DNA of 64,000 nucleotides from Hydractinia symbiolongicarpus (GCF_029227915.1 NC_079877.1:7132001-7196000); one strand, 5' to 3'; counted from the first letter of the stretch, positions 12,673-27,249 are shown. The notes: a model not told the origin generated them from the sequence alone. Program-made: numbers and translations.

Positions 12673-15600
12673 TAATTGAACTGATTTTGGACTTTGACCT
12701 TATAAATGTGATAAATGAGTCATTTTGACTACAAGAAATGATATTCTTCTTAATTTGACATGATTGCTGGAACTCAGCGATTACACTGGGCGCTGTGGTA
12801 AGGCTTTATTTAAAAATTAAGATAAATAAGTCAATTTTAATTGTGGGACCAATCCTAGCCGTTATCGCGCGCTGAAGAAATAGAGACAGTTTCTAAAACT
12901 AAATTTCATTGATTTTCTAACGGTGTCAATCCGTTTGAGTTAGAACGGTTGCGTCACATAATCGTACCAGCATGTATTTAGTGATTTTCTTCCGATATTA
13001 CTAAGTTGTATCGCTTTCAACAGAGAAACGATTGACTGTGGGACTTAATTGAACTGATTTTGGGCTTTGACCTTATAAATGTAATAAATGAGCCATTATG
13101 ACTAGAAGAAATAACATTCTCTTTAATTTGACATGATTGCTGAAACTCAGCGATTACACTATTCGCTGTGGTAGCGCTTTGTTTAAAAGTTAAGATAAAT
13201 AAGTCATTTATTACGGGGAAGCAATCCTAGCCGTTATCGCACGCTGAAGAAATAGAGACAGTTTCAAAAACTACATTTCATTGCCTTTCTAACGGTTTCA
13301 ATCCGTTTGAGTTAAAACGGTTGCGTCACATAATCGTACCAGCATGTATTTAGTGATTTTCTTCCGATATTACTAAGTTGTATCGCTTTCAACAGTGAAA
13401 CGATTGACTGTGGGACTTAGTTGAACTGATTTTAAACTTTGGCCTTATAAATGTAATAAATGAGCCATTTTGACTAGAAGAAATAACATTTTCCTTAATT
13501 TGACATGATTGATGAAACTCACCGATTACACTGGGCGCTGTGGTAACGCTTTATTTAAAAATTAAGATAAATAAGTCATTTTGTACTGTGGGACCAATCC
13601 TAGCCGTTATCGCACGCTGAAGAAATACAGACAGTTTCAAAAACTACATTTCATTGACTTTCTAACGGTGTCAATCCGTTTGACATACAACGGTTGCGTC
13701 ACATAATCGTACCAACATGTATTTAGTGATTTTCTTCCGATATTACTAAGTTGTATCGCTTTCAACAGTGAAACGATTGACTGTGGGACTTAATTGAACT
13801 GATTTTGGACTTTGAGCTTATAAATGTGATAAATGAGTCATTTTGACTACAAGAAATGATATTCTTCTTAATTTGACATGATTGCTGGAACTCAGCGATT
13901 ACACTGGGCGCTGCGGTAAGGCTTTATTTAAAATATAAGATAAATAAGTCAATTTTAATTGTGGGACCAATCCTAGCCGTTATCGCGCGCTGAAGAAATA
14001 GAGACAGTTTCTAAAACTAAATTTCATTGATTTTCTAACGGTGTCAATCCGTTTGAGTTAGAACGGTTGCGTCACATAATCGTACCAGCATGTATTTAGT
14101 GATTTTCTTCCGATATTACTAAGTTGTATCGCTTTCAACAGAGAAACGATTGACTGTGGGACTTAATTGAACTGATTTTGGGCTTTGACCTTATAAATGT
14201 AATAAATGAGCCATTATGACTAGAAGAAATAACATTCTCTTTAATTTGACATGATTGCTGAAACTCAGCGATTACACTATTCGGTGTGGTAGCGCTTTGT
14301 TTAAAAGTTAAGATAAATAAGTCATTTATTACGGGGAAGCAATCCTAGCCGTTATTGCACGCTGAAGAAATAGAGACAGTTTCAAAAACTACATTTCATT
14401 GCCTTTCTAACAGTGTCAATCCGTTTGAGTTAAAACGGTTGCGTCACATAATCGTACCAGCATGTATTTAGTGATTTTCTTCCGATATTACTAAGTTGTA
14501 TCGCTTTCAACAGAGAAACGATTGACTGTGAGACTTAATTGAACTGATTTTGGACTTTGACCTTATAAATGTAATAAATGAGCCATTATGACTAGAAGAA
14601 ATAACATTCTCCTTAATTTGACATGATTGCTGGAACTCAGCGACTACACTGCGCGCTGTGGTAGCGCTTTGTTTAAAAGTTAAGATAAATAAGTCATTTA
14701 TTACTGTGGAAACAATCCTAGCATTTATCGCACGCGGAAGAAATAGAGACAGTTTCAAAAACTACATTTCATTGACTTTCTGACGGTGTCAATCCGTTTG
14801 AATTAAAACGGTTGCGTCACATATTTGTACCAACATGTATTTAGTGATTTCCTTCCGATATTACTAAGTTGTATCGCTTTCAACAGAGAAACGATTGACT
14901 GTGAGACTTAATTGAACTGATTTTGGACTTTGACCTTATAAATGTAATAAATGAGCCATTTTGACTAGAAGAAATAACATTCTCCTTAATTTGACATGAT
15001 TGATGGAACTCACCGATTACACTGGGCGCTGTGGTAACGGTTTATTTATAAATTGAGATAAATAAGTCATTTTGTACTGTGGGACCAATCCTAGCCGTTA
15101 TCGCGCGCTGAAGAAATAGAGACAGTTTCAAAAACTACATTACATTGACTTTCTAACGGTGTCAATCCGTTTGACATACAACGGTTGCGTCACATAATCG
15201 TACCAACATGTATTTAGTGATTTTCTTCCGATATTACTAAGTTGTATCGCTTTCAACAGAGAAACGATTGACTGTGGGACTTAATTGAACTGATTTTGGA
15301 CTTTGACCTTATAAATGTAATAAATGAGCCATTTTGACTAGAAGAAATAACATTCTCCTTAATTTGACATGATTGATGGAACTCACCGATTACACTGGGC
15401 GCTGTGGTAACGGTTTATTTATAAATTGAGATAAATAAGTCATTTTGTACTGTGGGACCAATCCTAGCCGTTATCGCGCGCTGAAGAAATAGAGACAGTT
15501 TCTAAAACTAAATTTCATTGATTTTCTAACGGTGGCAATCCGTTTGAGTTACAACGGTTGCGTCACACATTCGTACCAACATGTATTTAGTGATTTTTTT

Positions 15601-18600
15601 CCGATATTACTAAGTTGTATCGCTTTTAACAGTGAAACGATTGACTGTGGGACTTAATTGAACTGATTTTGGACTTTGACCTTATAAATGTAATAAATGA
15701 GCCATTTTGACTAGAAGAAATAACATTCTCCTTAATTTGACATGATTGATGGAACTCACCGATTACACTGGGCGCTGTGGTAACGGTTTATTTATAAATT
15801 GAGATAAATAAGTCATTTTGTACTGTGGGACCAATCCTAGCCGTTATCGCGCGCTGAAGAAATAGAGACAGTTTCAAAAACTACATTTCATTGACTTTCT
15901 AACGGTGTCAATCCGTTTGACTTACAACGGTTGCGTCACATAATCGTACCAACATGTATTTAGTGATTTTCTTCCGCTATTACTAAGTTGTATCGCTTTC
16001 AACAGTGAAACGATTGACTGTGGGACTTAGTTGAACTGATTTTGGACTTTGACCTTATAAATGTGATAAATGAGTCATTTTGACTACAAGAAATGATATT
16101 CTTCTTAATTTGACATGATTGCTGGAACTCAGCGATTTCACTGGGCGCTGTGGTAAGGCTTTATTTAAAAATTAAGATAAATAAGTCATTTTGTACTGTG
16201 GGACCAATCCTAGCCGTTATCGTGCGCTGAAGAAATAGAGACAGTTTCTAAAACTAAATTTCATTGATTTTCTAACGGTGTCAATCCGTTTGAGTTACAA
16301 CGGTTGCGTCACACATTCGTACCAACATGTATTTAGTGATTTTTTTCCGATATTACTAAGTTGTATCGCTTTCAACAGTGAAACGATTGACTGTGGGACT
16401 TAATTGAACTGATTTTGGACTTTGACCTTATAAATGTGATAAATGAGTCATTTTGACTACAAGAAATGATATTCTTCTTAATTTGACATGATTGCTGGAA
16501 CTCAGCGATTACACTGGGCGCTGTGGTAAGGCTTTATTTAAAAATTAAGATAAATAAGTCAATTTTAATTGTGGGACCAATCCTAGCCGTTATCGCGCGC
16601 TGAAGAAATAGAGACAGTTTCTAAAACTAAATTTCATTGATTTTCTAACGGTGTCAATCCGTTTGAGTTAGAACGGTTGCGTCACATAATCGTACCAGCA
16701 TGTATTTAGTGATTTTCTTCCGATATTACTAAGTTGTATCGCTTTCAACAGAGAAACGATTGACTGTGGGACTTAATTGAACTGATTTTGGGCTTTGACC
16801 TTATAAATGTAATAAATGAGCCATTATGACTAGAAGAAATAACATTCTCTTTAATTTGACATGATTGCTGAAACTCAGCGATTACACTATTCGCTGTGGT
16901 AGCGCTTTGTTTAAAAGTTAAGATAAATAAGTCATTTATTACGGGGAAGCAATCCTAGCCGTTATCGCACGCTGAAGAAATAGAGACAGTTTCAAAAACT
17001 ACATTTCATTGCCTTTCTAACGGTTTCAATCCGTTTGAGTTAAAACGGTTGCGTCACATAATCGTACCAGCATGTATTTAGTGATTTTCTTCCGATATTA
17101 CTAAGTTGTATCGCTTTCAACAGTGAAACGATTGACTGTGGGACTTAGTTGAACTGATTTTAAACTTTGGCCTTATAAATGTAATAAATGAGCCATTTTG
17201 ACTAGAAGAAATAACATTTTCCTTAATTTGACATGATTGATGAAACTCACCGATTACACTGGGCGCTGTGGTAACGCTTTATTTAAAAATTAAGATAAAT
17301 AAGTCATTTTGTACTGTGGGACCAATCCTAGCCGTTATCGCACGCTGAAGAAATACAGACAGTTTCAAAAACTACATTTCATTGACTTTCTAACGGTGTC
17401 AATCCGTTTGACATACAACGGTTGCGTCACATAATCGTACCAACATGTATTTAGTGATTTTCTTCCGATATTACTAAGTTGTATCGCTTTCAACAGTGAA
17501 ACGATTGACTGTGGGACTTAATTGAACTGATTTTGGACTTTGAGCTTATAAATGTGATAAATGAGTCATTTTGACTACAAGAAATGATATTCTTCTTAAT
17601 TTGACATGATTGCTGGAACTCAGCGATTACACTGGGCGCTGCGGTAAGGCTTTATTTAAAATATAAGATAAATAAGTCAATTTTAATTGTGGGACCAATC
17701 CTAGCCGTTATCGCGCGCTGAAGAAATAGAGACAGTTTCTAAAACTAAATTTCATTGATTTTCTAACGGTGTCAATCCGTTTGAGTTAGAACGGTTGCGT
17801 CACATAATCGTACCAGCATGTATTTAGTGATTTTCTTCCGATATTACTAAGTTGTATCGCTTTCAACAGAGAAACGATTGACTGTGGGACTTAATTGAAC
17901 TGATTTTGGGCTTTGACCTTATAAATGTAATAAATGAGCCATTATGACTAGAAGAAATAACATTCTCTTTAATTTGACATGATTGCTGAAACTCAGCGAT
18001 TACACTATTCGGTGTGGTAGCGCTTTGTTTAAAAGTTAAGATAAATAAGTCATTTATTACGGGGAAGCAATCCTAGCCGTTATTGCACGCTGAAGAAATA
18101 GAGACAGTTTCAAAAACTACATTTCATTGCCTTTCTAACAGTGTCAATCCGTTTGAGTTAAAACGGTTGCGTCACATAATCGTACCAGCATGTATTTAGT
18201 GATTTTCTTCCGATATTACTAAGTTGTATCGCTTTCAACAGAGAAACGATTGACTGTGAGACTTAATTGAACTGATTTTGGACTTTGACCTTATAAATGT
18301 AATAAATGAGCCATTATGACTAGAAGAAATAACATTCTCCTTAATTTGACATGATTGCTGGAACTCAGCGACTACACTGCGCGCTGTGGTAGCGCTTTGT
18401 TTAAAAGTTAAGATAAATAAGTCATTTATTACTGTGGAAACAATCCTAGCATTTATCGCACGCGGAAGAAATAGAGACAGTTTCAAAAACTACATTTCAT
18501 TGACTTTCTGACGGTGTCAATCCGTTTGAATTAAAACGGTTGCGTCACATATTTGTACCAACATGTATTTAGTGATTTCCTTCCGATATTACTAAGTTGT

Positions 18601-19785
18601 ATCGCTTTCAACAGAGAAACGATTGACTGTGAGACTTAATTGAACTGATTTTGGACTTTGACCTTATAAATGTAATAAATGAGCCATTTTGACTAGAAGA
18701 AATAACATTCTCCTTAATTTGACATGATTGATGGAACTCACCGATTACACTGGGCGCTGTGGTAACGGTTTATTTATAAATTGAGATAAATAAGTCATTT
18801 TGTACTGTGGGACCAATCCTAGCCGTTATCGCGCGCTGAAGAAATAGAGACAGTTTCAAAAACTACATTACATTGACTTTCTAACGGTGTCAATCCGTTT
18901 GACATACAACGGTTGCGTCACATAATCGTACCAACATGTATTTAGTGATTTTCTTCCGATATTACTAAGTTGTATCGCTTTCAACAGAGAAACGATTGAC
19001 TGTGGGACTTAATTGAACTGATTTTGGACTTTGACCTTATAAATGTAATAAATGAGCCATTTTGACTAGAAGAAATAACATTCTCCTTAATTTGACATGA
19101 TTGATGGAACTCACCGATTACACTGGGCGCTGTGGTAACGGTTTATTTATAAATTGAGATAAATAAGTCATTTTGTACTGTGGGACCAATCCTAGCCGTT
19201 ATCGCGCGCTGAAGAAATAGAGACAGTTTCTAAAACTAAATTTCATTGATTTTCTAACGGTGGCAATCCGTTTGAGTTACAACGGTTGCGTCACACATTC
19301 GTACCAACATGTATTTAGTGATTTTTTTCCGATATTACTAAGTTGTATCGCTTTTAACAGTGAAACGATTGACTGTGGGACTTAATTGAACTGATTTTGG
19401 ACTTTGACCTTATAAATGTAATAAATGAGCCATTTTGACTAGAAGAAATAACATTCTCCTTAATTTGACATGATTGATGGAACTCACCGATTACACTGGG
19501 CGCTGTGGTAACGGTTTATTTATAAATTGAGATAAATAAGTCATTTTGTACTGTGGGACCAATCCTAGCCGTTATCGCGCGCTGAAGAAATAGAGACAGT
19601 TTCAAAAACTACATTTCATTGACTTTCTAACGGTGTCAATCCGTTTGACTTACAACGGTTGCGTCACATAATCGTACCAACATGTATTTAGTGATTTTCT
19701 TCCGCTATTACTAAGTTGTATCGCTTTCAACAGTGAAACGATTGACTGTGGGACTTAGTTGAACTGATTTTGGACTTTGACCTTA
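12673..19785 (+). repeat. Ten-monomer HOR in two nearly identical copies (period 3728)
   Basis: Copy 1 starts: 12673 A, 13046 B, 13418 C, 13791 A, 14164 B, 14536 B', 14909 C2, 15282 C2, 15655 C2, 16028 A. Copy 2 is shifted by 3728: 16401, 16774, 17146, 17519, 17892, 18264, 18637, 19010, 19383, 19756. Private variants recur at that spacing: GGTTTCAATCC in the B unit, AATACAGACAG in C, TTGAGCTTAT and GCTGCGGTAAGG in A, ATATTTGTACC after B', and CTTCCGCTATT in the third C2. Identity breaks in the tenth unit, where 16028 continues as A (GTGATAAATG) and 19756 continues as C2 (GTAATAAATG). I saw no difference across the first nine units but did not align them base by base. Confidence 0.9.
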
Positions 19786-20501
19786 TAAATGTAATAAATG
19801 AGCCATTTTGACTAGAAGAAATAACATTCTCCTTAATTTGACATGATTGATGGAACTCACCGATTACACTGGGCGCTGTGGTAACGGTTTATTTATAAAT
19901 TGAGATAAATAAGTCATTTTGTACTGTGGGACCAATCCTAGCCGTTATCGCGCGCTGAAGAAATAGAGACAGTTTCTAAAACTAAATTTCATTGATTTTC
20001 TAACGGTGGCAATCCGTTTGAGTTACAACGGTTGCGTCACACATTCGTACCAACATGTATTTAGTGATTTTTTTCCGATATTACTAAGTTGTATCGCTTT
20101 TAACAGTGAAACGATTGACTGTGGGACTTAATTGAACTGATTTTGGACTTTGACCTTATAAATGTAATAAATGAGCCATTTTGACTAGAAGAAATAACAT
20201 TCTCCTTAATTTGACATGATTGATGGAACTCACCGATTACACTGGGCGCTGTGGTAACGGTTTATTTATAAATTGAGATAAATAAGTCATTTTGTACTGT
20301 GGGACCAATCCTAGCCGTTATCGCGCGCTGAAGAAATAGAGACAGTTTCAAAAACTACATTTCATTGACTTTCTAACGGTGTCAATCCGTTTGACTTACA
20401 ACGGTTGCGTCACATAATCGTACCAACATGTATTTAGTGATTTTCTTCCGCTATTACTAAGTTGTATCGCTTTCAACAGTGAAACGATTGACTGTGGGAC
20501 T
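19010..20501 (+). repeat. C2 dimer duplication x2 (period 746)
   Basis: Units 19010 and 19383 are repeated as 19756 and 20129. The first member of each pair carries GGTGGCAATCC with TTCTAAAACTAAATTTC. The second carries TTCAAAAACTACATTTC and CTTCCGCTATT. The first copy of this dimer is also the end of the second 10-monomer copy, so this duplication came after, or extended, that event. Confidence 0.87.
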
Positions 20502-22739
20502 TAGTTGAACTGATTTTGGACTTTGACCTTATAAATGTAATAAATGAGCCATTTTGACTAGAAGAAATAACATTCTCCTTAATTTGACATGATTGATGAA
20601 ACTCACCGATTACACTGGGCGCTGTGGTAACGCTTTATTTAAAAATTAAGATAAATAAGTCATTTTGTACTGTGGGACCAATCCTAGCCGTTATCGCGCG
20701 CTGAAGAAATAGAGACAGTTTCAAAAACTACATTTCATTGACTTTCTAACGGTGTCAATCCGTTTGACATACAACGGTTGCGTCACATAATCGTACCAAC
20801 ATGTATTTAGTGATTTTCTTCCGATATTACTAAGTTGTATCGCTTTCAACAGTGAAACGATTGACTGTGGGACTTAATTGAACTGATTTTGGACTTTGAC
20901 CTTATAAATGTGATAAATGAGTCATTTTGACTACAAGAAATGATATTCTTCTTAATTTGACATGATTGCTGGAACTCAGCGATTTCACTAGGCGCTGTGG
21001 TAAGGCTTTATTTAAAAATTAAGATAAATAAGTCATTTTTTACTGTGGGACCAATCCTAGCCGTTATCGCGCGCTGAAGAAATAGAGACAGTTTCTAAAA
21101 CTAAATTTCATTGATTTTCTAACGGTGTGAATCCGTTTGAGTTACAACGGTTGCGTCACACATTCGTACCAACATGTATTTAGTGATTTTTTTCCGATAT
21201 TACTAAGTTGTATCGCTTTCAACAGTGAAACGATTGACTGTGGGACTTAATTGAACTGATTTTGGACTTTGACCTTATAAATGTGATAAATGAGTCATTT
21301 TGACTACAAGAAATGATATTCTTCTTAATTTGACATGATTGCTGGAACTCAGCGATTACACTAGGCGCTGTGGTAAGGCTTTATTTAAAAATTAAGATAA
21401 ATAAGTCAATTTTAATTGTGGGACCAATCCTAGCCGTTATCGCGCGCTGAAGAAATAGAGACAGTTTCTAAAACTAAATTTCATTGATTTTCTAACGGTG
21501 TCAATCCGTTTGACATACAACGGTTGCGTCACATAATCGTACCAACATGTATTTAGTGATTTTCTTCCGATATTACTAAGTTGTATCGCTTTCAACAGTG
21601 AAACGATTGACTGTGGGACTTAATTGAACTGATTTTGGACTTTGACCTTATAAATGTGATAAATGAGTCATTTTGACTACAAGAAATGATATTCTTCTTA
21701 ATTTGACATGATTGCTGGAACTCAGCGATTTCACTGGGCGCTGTGGTAAGGCTTTATTTAAAAATTAAGATAAATAAGTCATTTTTTACTGTGGGACCAA
21801 TCCTAGCCGTTATCGCGCGCTGAAGAAATAGAGACAGTTTCTAAAACTAAATTTCATTGATTTTCTAACGGTGTGAATCCGTTTGAGTTACAACGGTTGC
21901 GTCACACATTCGTACCAACATGTATTTAGTGATTTTTTTCCGATATTACTAAGTTGTATCGCTTTCAACAGTGAAACGATTGACTGTGGGACTTAATTGA
22001 ACTGATTTTGGACTTTGACCTTATAAATGTGATAAATGAGTCATTTTGACTACAAGAAATGATATTCTTCTTAATTTGACATGATTGCTGGAACTCAGCG
22101 ATTACACTAGGCGCTGTGGTAAGGCTTTATTTAAAAATTAAGATAAATAAGTCAATTTTAATTGTGGGACCAATCCTAGCCGTTATCGCGCGCTGAAGAA
22201 ATAGAGACAGTTTCTAAAACTAAATTTCATTGATTTTCTAACGGTGTCAATCCGTTTGACATACAACGGTTGCGTCACATAATCGTACCAACATGTATTT
22301 AGTGATTTTCTTCCGATATTACTAAGTTGTATCGCTTTCAACAGTGAAACGATTGACTGTGGGACTTAATTGAATTGATTTTGGACTTTGACCTTATAAA
22401 TGTGATAAATGAGTCATTTTGACTACAAGAAATGATATTCTTCTTAATTTGACATGATTGCTGGAACTCAGCGATTTCACTGGGCGCTGTGGTAAGGCTT
22501 TATTTAAAAATTAAGATAAATAAGTCATTTTTTACTGTGGGACCAATCCTAGCCGTTATCGCGCGCTGAAGAAATAGAGACAGTTTCTAAAACTAAATTT
22601 CATTGATTTTCTAACTGTGTCAATCCGTTTGAGTTACAACGGTTGCGTCACACATTCCTACCAACATGTATTTAGTGATTTTTTTCCGATATTACTAAGT
22701 TGTATCGCTTTCAACAGTGAAACAATTGACTGTGGGACT
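20502..22739 (+). repeat. C unit, A-A dimer x2 (period 746), then A
   Basis: Starts are 20502 C, 20875 A, 21248 A, 21621 A, 21994 A and 22367 A. The pair 20875-21620 is repeated as 21621-22366. The first members share GGTGTGAATCCG, and the second members share TACACTAGGCG with AATTTTAATTG and GACATACAACGG. The unit at 20875 also resembles 11181 (TTTCACTAGGCG), which fits a C-then-A segment re-used from the 10.8-11.9 kb region. Confidence 0.84.
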
Positions 22740-23641
22740 TGATTGAACTGATTTTGGACTTTGACCTTATAAATGTGATAAATGAGTCATTTTGACTAGA
22801 AGAAATGATATTCTTCTTAATTTGACATCATTGCTGAAACTCAGCGATTACACTGTTTGCTGTGGTAGCGCTTTGTTTAAAAGTTAAGATAAATAAGTCA
22901 TTTATTACGGGGAAACAATCCTAGCCGTTATCGCACGCTGAAGAAATAGAGACAGTTTCAAAAACTACATTTAATTGCCTTTCTAACGGTGTCAATCCGT
23001 TTGAGTTAAAACGGTTGCGTCACATAATCGTACCAGCATGTATATAGTGATTTTCTTCCGATATTACTAAGTTGTATCGCTTTCAACAGAGAAACGATTG
23101 ACTGTGAGACTTAATTGAACTGATTTTGGACTTTGACCTTATAAATGTAATAAATGAGCCATTATGACTAGAAGAAATAACATTCTCCTTAATTTGACAT
23201 GATTGCTGGAACTCAGCGATTACACTGGGCGCTGTGGTAGCGCTTTGTTTAAAAGTTAAGATAAATAAGTCATTTATTACTGTGGAAACAATCCTAGCCG
23301 TTATCGCACGCTGAAGAAATAGAGACAGTTTCAAAAACTACATTCCATTGACTTTCTAACGGTGTCAATCCGTTTGAATTAAAACGGTTGCGTCACATAT
23401 TCGTACCAACATGTATTTAGTGATTTCCTTCCGATATTACTAAGTTGTATCGCTTTCAACAGAGAAACGATTGACTGTGGGACTTAATTGAACTGATTTT
23501 GGACTTTGACCTTATAAATGTAATAAATGAGCCATTTTAACTAGAAGAAATAACGTTCTCCTTAATTTGACATGATTGATGGAACTCACCGATTACACTG
23601 GGCGCTGTGGTAACGGTTTATTTATAAATTGAGATAAATAA
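22740..23641 (+). repeat. Transition from A/B/C2 region to D-bearing region
   Basis: Starts are 22740 (B-like, with GACTAGAAGAAATGATATTC, CATCATTGCTG and CACTGTTTGCTGTGG), 23112 B' and 23485 C2. The 22740 unit mixes an A-like start with a B-like body. After 23642 the pattern moves to the five-monomer D-containing HOR, and A-B-B' order is not seen again. Confidence 0.75.
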
Positions 23642-24230
23642 GTCATTTTGTACCGCGGGACCAATCCTAGCCGTTATCGTGCGCTGAAGAAATAGAGACA
23701 GTTTCAAAAACTACATTTCATTGACTTTCTAACGGTGTCAATCCGTTTGACATACAACGGTTGCGTCACATAATCGTACCAACATGTATTTAGTGATTTT
23801 CTTCCGATATTACTAAGTTGTATCGCTTTCAACAGTGAAACGATTGACTGTGGGACTTAATTGAACTGATTTTGGACTTTGACCTTATAAATGTGATAAA
23901 TGAGCCATTTTGACTACAACAAATGATATTCTTCTTAATTTGACATGATTGCTGGAACTCAGCGATTTCACTGGGCGCTGTGGTAAGGCTTTATTTAAAA
24001 ATTAAGATAAATAAGTCAATTTTAATTGTGGGACCAATCCTAGCCGTTATCGCGCGCTGAAGAAATAGAGACAGTTTCTAAAACTGAATTTCATTGATTT
24101 TCTAACGGTGTCAATCCGTTTGAGTTACAACGGTTGCGTCACACATTCGTACCAACATGTATTTAGTGATTTTTTTCCGATATTACTAAGTTGTATCGCT
24201 TATAACAGTGAAACGATTGACTGTGGTACT

Positions 24231-24602
24231 TAATTGAACTGATTTTGGACTTTGACCTTATAAATGTGATAAATGAGTCATTTTGACTACAAGAAATGAT
24301 ATTCTTCTTAATTTGACATGATTGCCGGAACTCAGCGATTACACTAGACCCTGTGGTAGCGATTCATTTAAAAATTTAGATAAATAAGTCATTTTTACTG
24401 TGGGACCAATCCTAGCCGTTAGCGCGCGCTGAAGATATAGAGACAGTTTCAAAAACTCCATTTCGTTGACTTTCTAACGGTGTCAATCCGTTTGAGTTAG
24501 AACGGTTGCGTCACATAATCGTACCAACAGGTATTTAGTGATTTTCTTCCGATATTACTAAGTTGTATCGCTTTCAACAGAGAAACGATTGACTGTGGGA
24601 CT
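24231..24602 (+). repeat. Type D monomer (reference copy, 372 bp)
   Basis: A-like start, then ATTGCCGGAACTCAGCG (or GCCAGAACTC), GACCCTGTGGTAGCGATTC, AAAAATTTAGATAAATAAG, CATTTTTACTGTGGG, CCGTTAGCGCGCGCTGAAG, ATATAGAGACAG and ACTCCATTTCGTTG. Other D units start at 26095, 27959, 29823, 32805, 34662, 37265, 38748, 39859, 40968, 42452, 43190, 45797, 48777 and 49895. Those at 40231 and 43562 are chimeras with a different start. The type is absent before 24 kb and serves as the phase marker of the five-monomer HOR. Confidence 0.88.
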
Positions 24603-27240
24603 TAATTGAACTGATTTTGGACTTTGACCTTATATATGTAATAAATGGGCCATTTTGACTAGAAGAAATAACATTCTCCTTAATTTGACATGATTGATGG
24701 AACTCACCGATTACACTGGGCGCTGTGGTAACGCTTTATTTAAAAATTAAGATAAATAAGTCATTTTGTACTGTAGGACGAATCCTAGTCGTTATCGTGC
24801 GGCGAAGAAATAGAGACAGTTTGAAAAACTACATTTCATAGACTTTCTAACGGTGTCAATCCGTTTGACTTACAACGGTTGCGTCACATAATCGTACCAA
24901 CATGTATTTAGTGATTTTCTTCCGATATTACTAAGTTGTATCGCTTTCAACAGTAAAACGATTGACTGTGGGACTTAGTTGAACTGATTTTGGACTTTGA
25001 CCTTATAAATGTAATAAATGGGCCATTTTGACTAGAAGAAATAACATTCTCCTTAATTTGACATGATTGATGGAACTCACCGATTACACTGGGCGCTGTG
25101 GTAACGCTTTATTTAAAAATTAAGATAAATAAGTCATTTTGTACTGTGGGACCAATCCTAGCCGTTATCGCGGGCTGAAGAAATAGAGACAGTTTCTAAA
25201 ACTAAATTTTATTCATTTTCTAACGGTGTCAATCCGTTTGAGTTACAACGGTTGCGTCACACATTCGTACCAACATGTATTTAGTGATTTTTTTCCGATA
25301 TTACTAAGTTGTATCGCTTTCAACAGTGAAACGATTGACTGTGGGACTTAATTGAACTGATTCTGGACTTTGACCTTATAAATGTGATAAATGAGTCATT
25401 TTGACTACAAGAAATGATATTCTTCTTAATTTGACATGATTGCTGGAACTCAGCGATTACACTGGGCGCTGTGGTAAGGCTTTATTTAAAAATTAAGATA
25501 AATAAGTCATTTTGTACCGCGGGACCAATCCTAGCCGTTATCGTGCGCTGAAGAAATAGAGACAGTTTCAAAAACTACATTTCATTGACTTTCTAACGGT
25601 GTCAATCCGTTTGACATACAACAGTTGCGTCACATAATCGTACCAACATGTATTTAGTGATTTTCTTCCGATATTACTAAGTTGTATCGCTTTCAACAGT
25701 GAAACGATTGACTGTGGGACTTAATTGAACTGATTTTGGACTTTGACCTTATAAATGTGATAAATGAGCCATTTTGACTACAACAAATGATATTCTTCTT
25801 AATTTGACATGATTGCTGGAACTCAGCGATTTCACTGGGCGCTGTGGTAAGGCTTTATTTAAAAATTAAGATAAATAAGTCAATTTTAATTGTGGGACCA
25901 ATCCTAGCCGTTATCGCGCGCTGAAGAAATAGAGACAGTTTCTAAAACTGAATTTCATTGATTTTCTAACGGTGTCAATCCGTTTGAGTTACAACGGTTG
26001 CGTCACACATTCGTACCAACATGTATTTAGTGATTTTTTTCCGATATTACTAAGTTGTATCGCTTATAACAGTGAAACGATTGACTGTGGTACTTAATTG
26101 AACTGATTTTGGACTTTGACCTTATAAATGTGATAAATGAGTCATTTTGACTACAAGAAATGATATTCTTCTTAATTTGACATGATTGCCGGAACTCAGC
26201 GATTACACTAGACCCTGTGGTAGCGATTCATTTAAAAATTTAGATAAATAAGTCATTTTTACTGTGGGACCAATCCTAGCCGTTAGCGCGCGCTGAAGAT
26301 ATAGAGACAGTTTCAAAAACTCCATTTCGTTGACTTTCTAACGGTGTCAATCCGTTTGAGTTAGAACGGTTGCGTCACATAATCGTACCAACAGGTATTT
26401 AGTGATTTTCTTCCGATATTACTAAGTTGTATCGCTTTCAACAGAGAAACGATTGACTGTGGGACTTAATTGAACTGATTTTGGACTTTTACCTTATATA
26501 TGTAATAAATGGGCCATTTTGACTAGAAGAAATAACATTCTCCTTAATTTGACATGATTGATGGAACTCACCGATTACACTGGGCGCTGTGGTAACGCTT
26601 TATTTAAAAATTAAGATAAATAAGTCATTTTGTACTGTAGGACGAATCCTAGCCGTTATCGTGCGGCGAAGAAATAGAGACAGTTTGAAAAACTACATTT
26701 CATAGACTTTCTAACGGTGTCAATCCGTTTGACTTACAACGGTTGCGTCACATAATCGTACCAACATGTATTTAGTGATTTTCTTCCGATATTACTAAGT
26801 TGTATCGCTTTCAACAGTGAAACGATTGACTGTGGGACTTAGTTGAACTGATTTTGGACTTTGACCTTATAAATGTAATAAATGGGCCATTTTGACTAGA
26901 AGAAATAACATTCTCCTTAATTTGACATGATTGATGGAACTCACCGATTACACTGGGCGCTGTGGTAACGCTTTATTTAAAAATTAAGATAAATAAGTCA
27001 TTTTGTACTGTGGGACCAATCCTAGCCGTTATCGCGCGCTGAAGAAATAGAGACAGTTTCTAAAACTAAATTTTATTCATTTTCTAACGGTGTCAATCCG
27101 TTTGAGTTACAACGGTTGCGTCACACATTCGTACCAACATGTATTTAGTGATTTTTTTCCGATATTACTAAGTTGTATCGCTTTCAACAGTGAAACGATT
27201 GACTGTGGGACTTAATTGAACTGATTCTGGACTTTGACCT

Positions 27241-27246
27241 TATAAA
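27241..27246 (+). promoter_or_regulatory. TATAAA element conserved in nearly all monomers (candidate only)
   Basis: CTTATAAATG occurs near unit position 28 in almost every monomer of types A, B, C, D, F, G and H, and is changed to CTCATAAGTG in D2 and TATATATG in a few A and C units. B and C units additionally read AATAAA just downstream (GTAATAAATG), which matches the polyadenylation hexamer; A units read GATAAA. Short AT-rich words like these are expected often in 35% GC DNA. I see no downstream transcript structure. Confidence 0.15.
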
Positions 27247-27249
27247 TGT

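Noticed and set aside
24231-24602. RNA polymerase III A/B boxes in D units (TGTGGTAGCGATTC)
   Set aside because: The A-box resemblance is loose, no B box (GGTTCRANYCC-like) follows at a suitable distance, and no terminator context stands out. Not supportable as an RNA gene.
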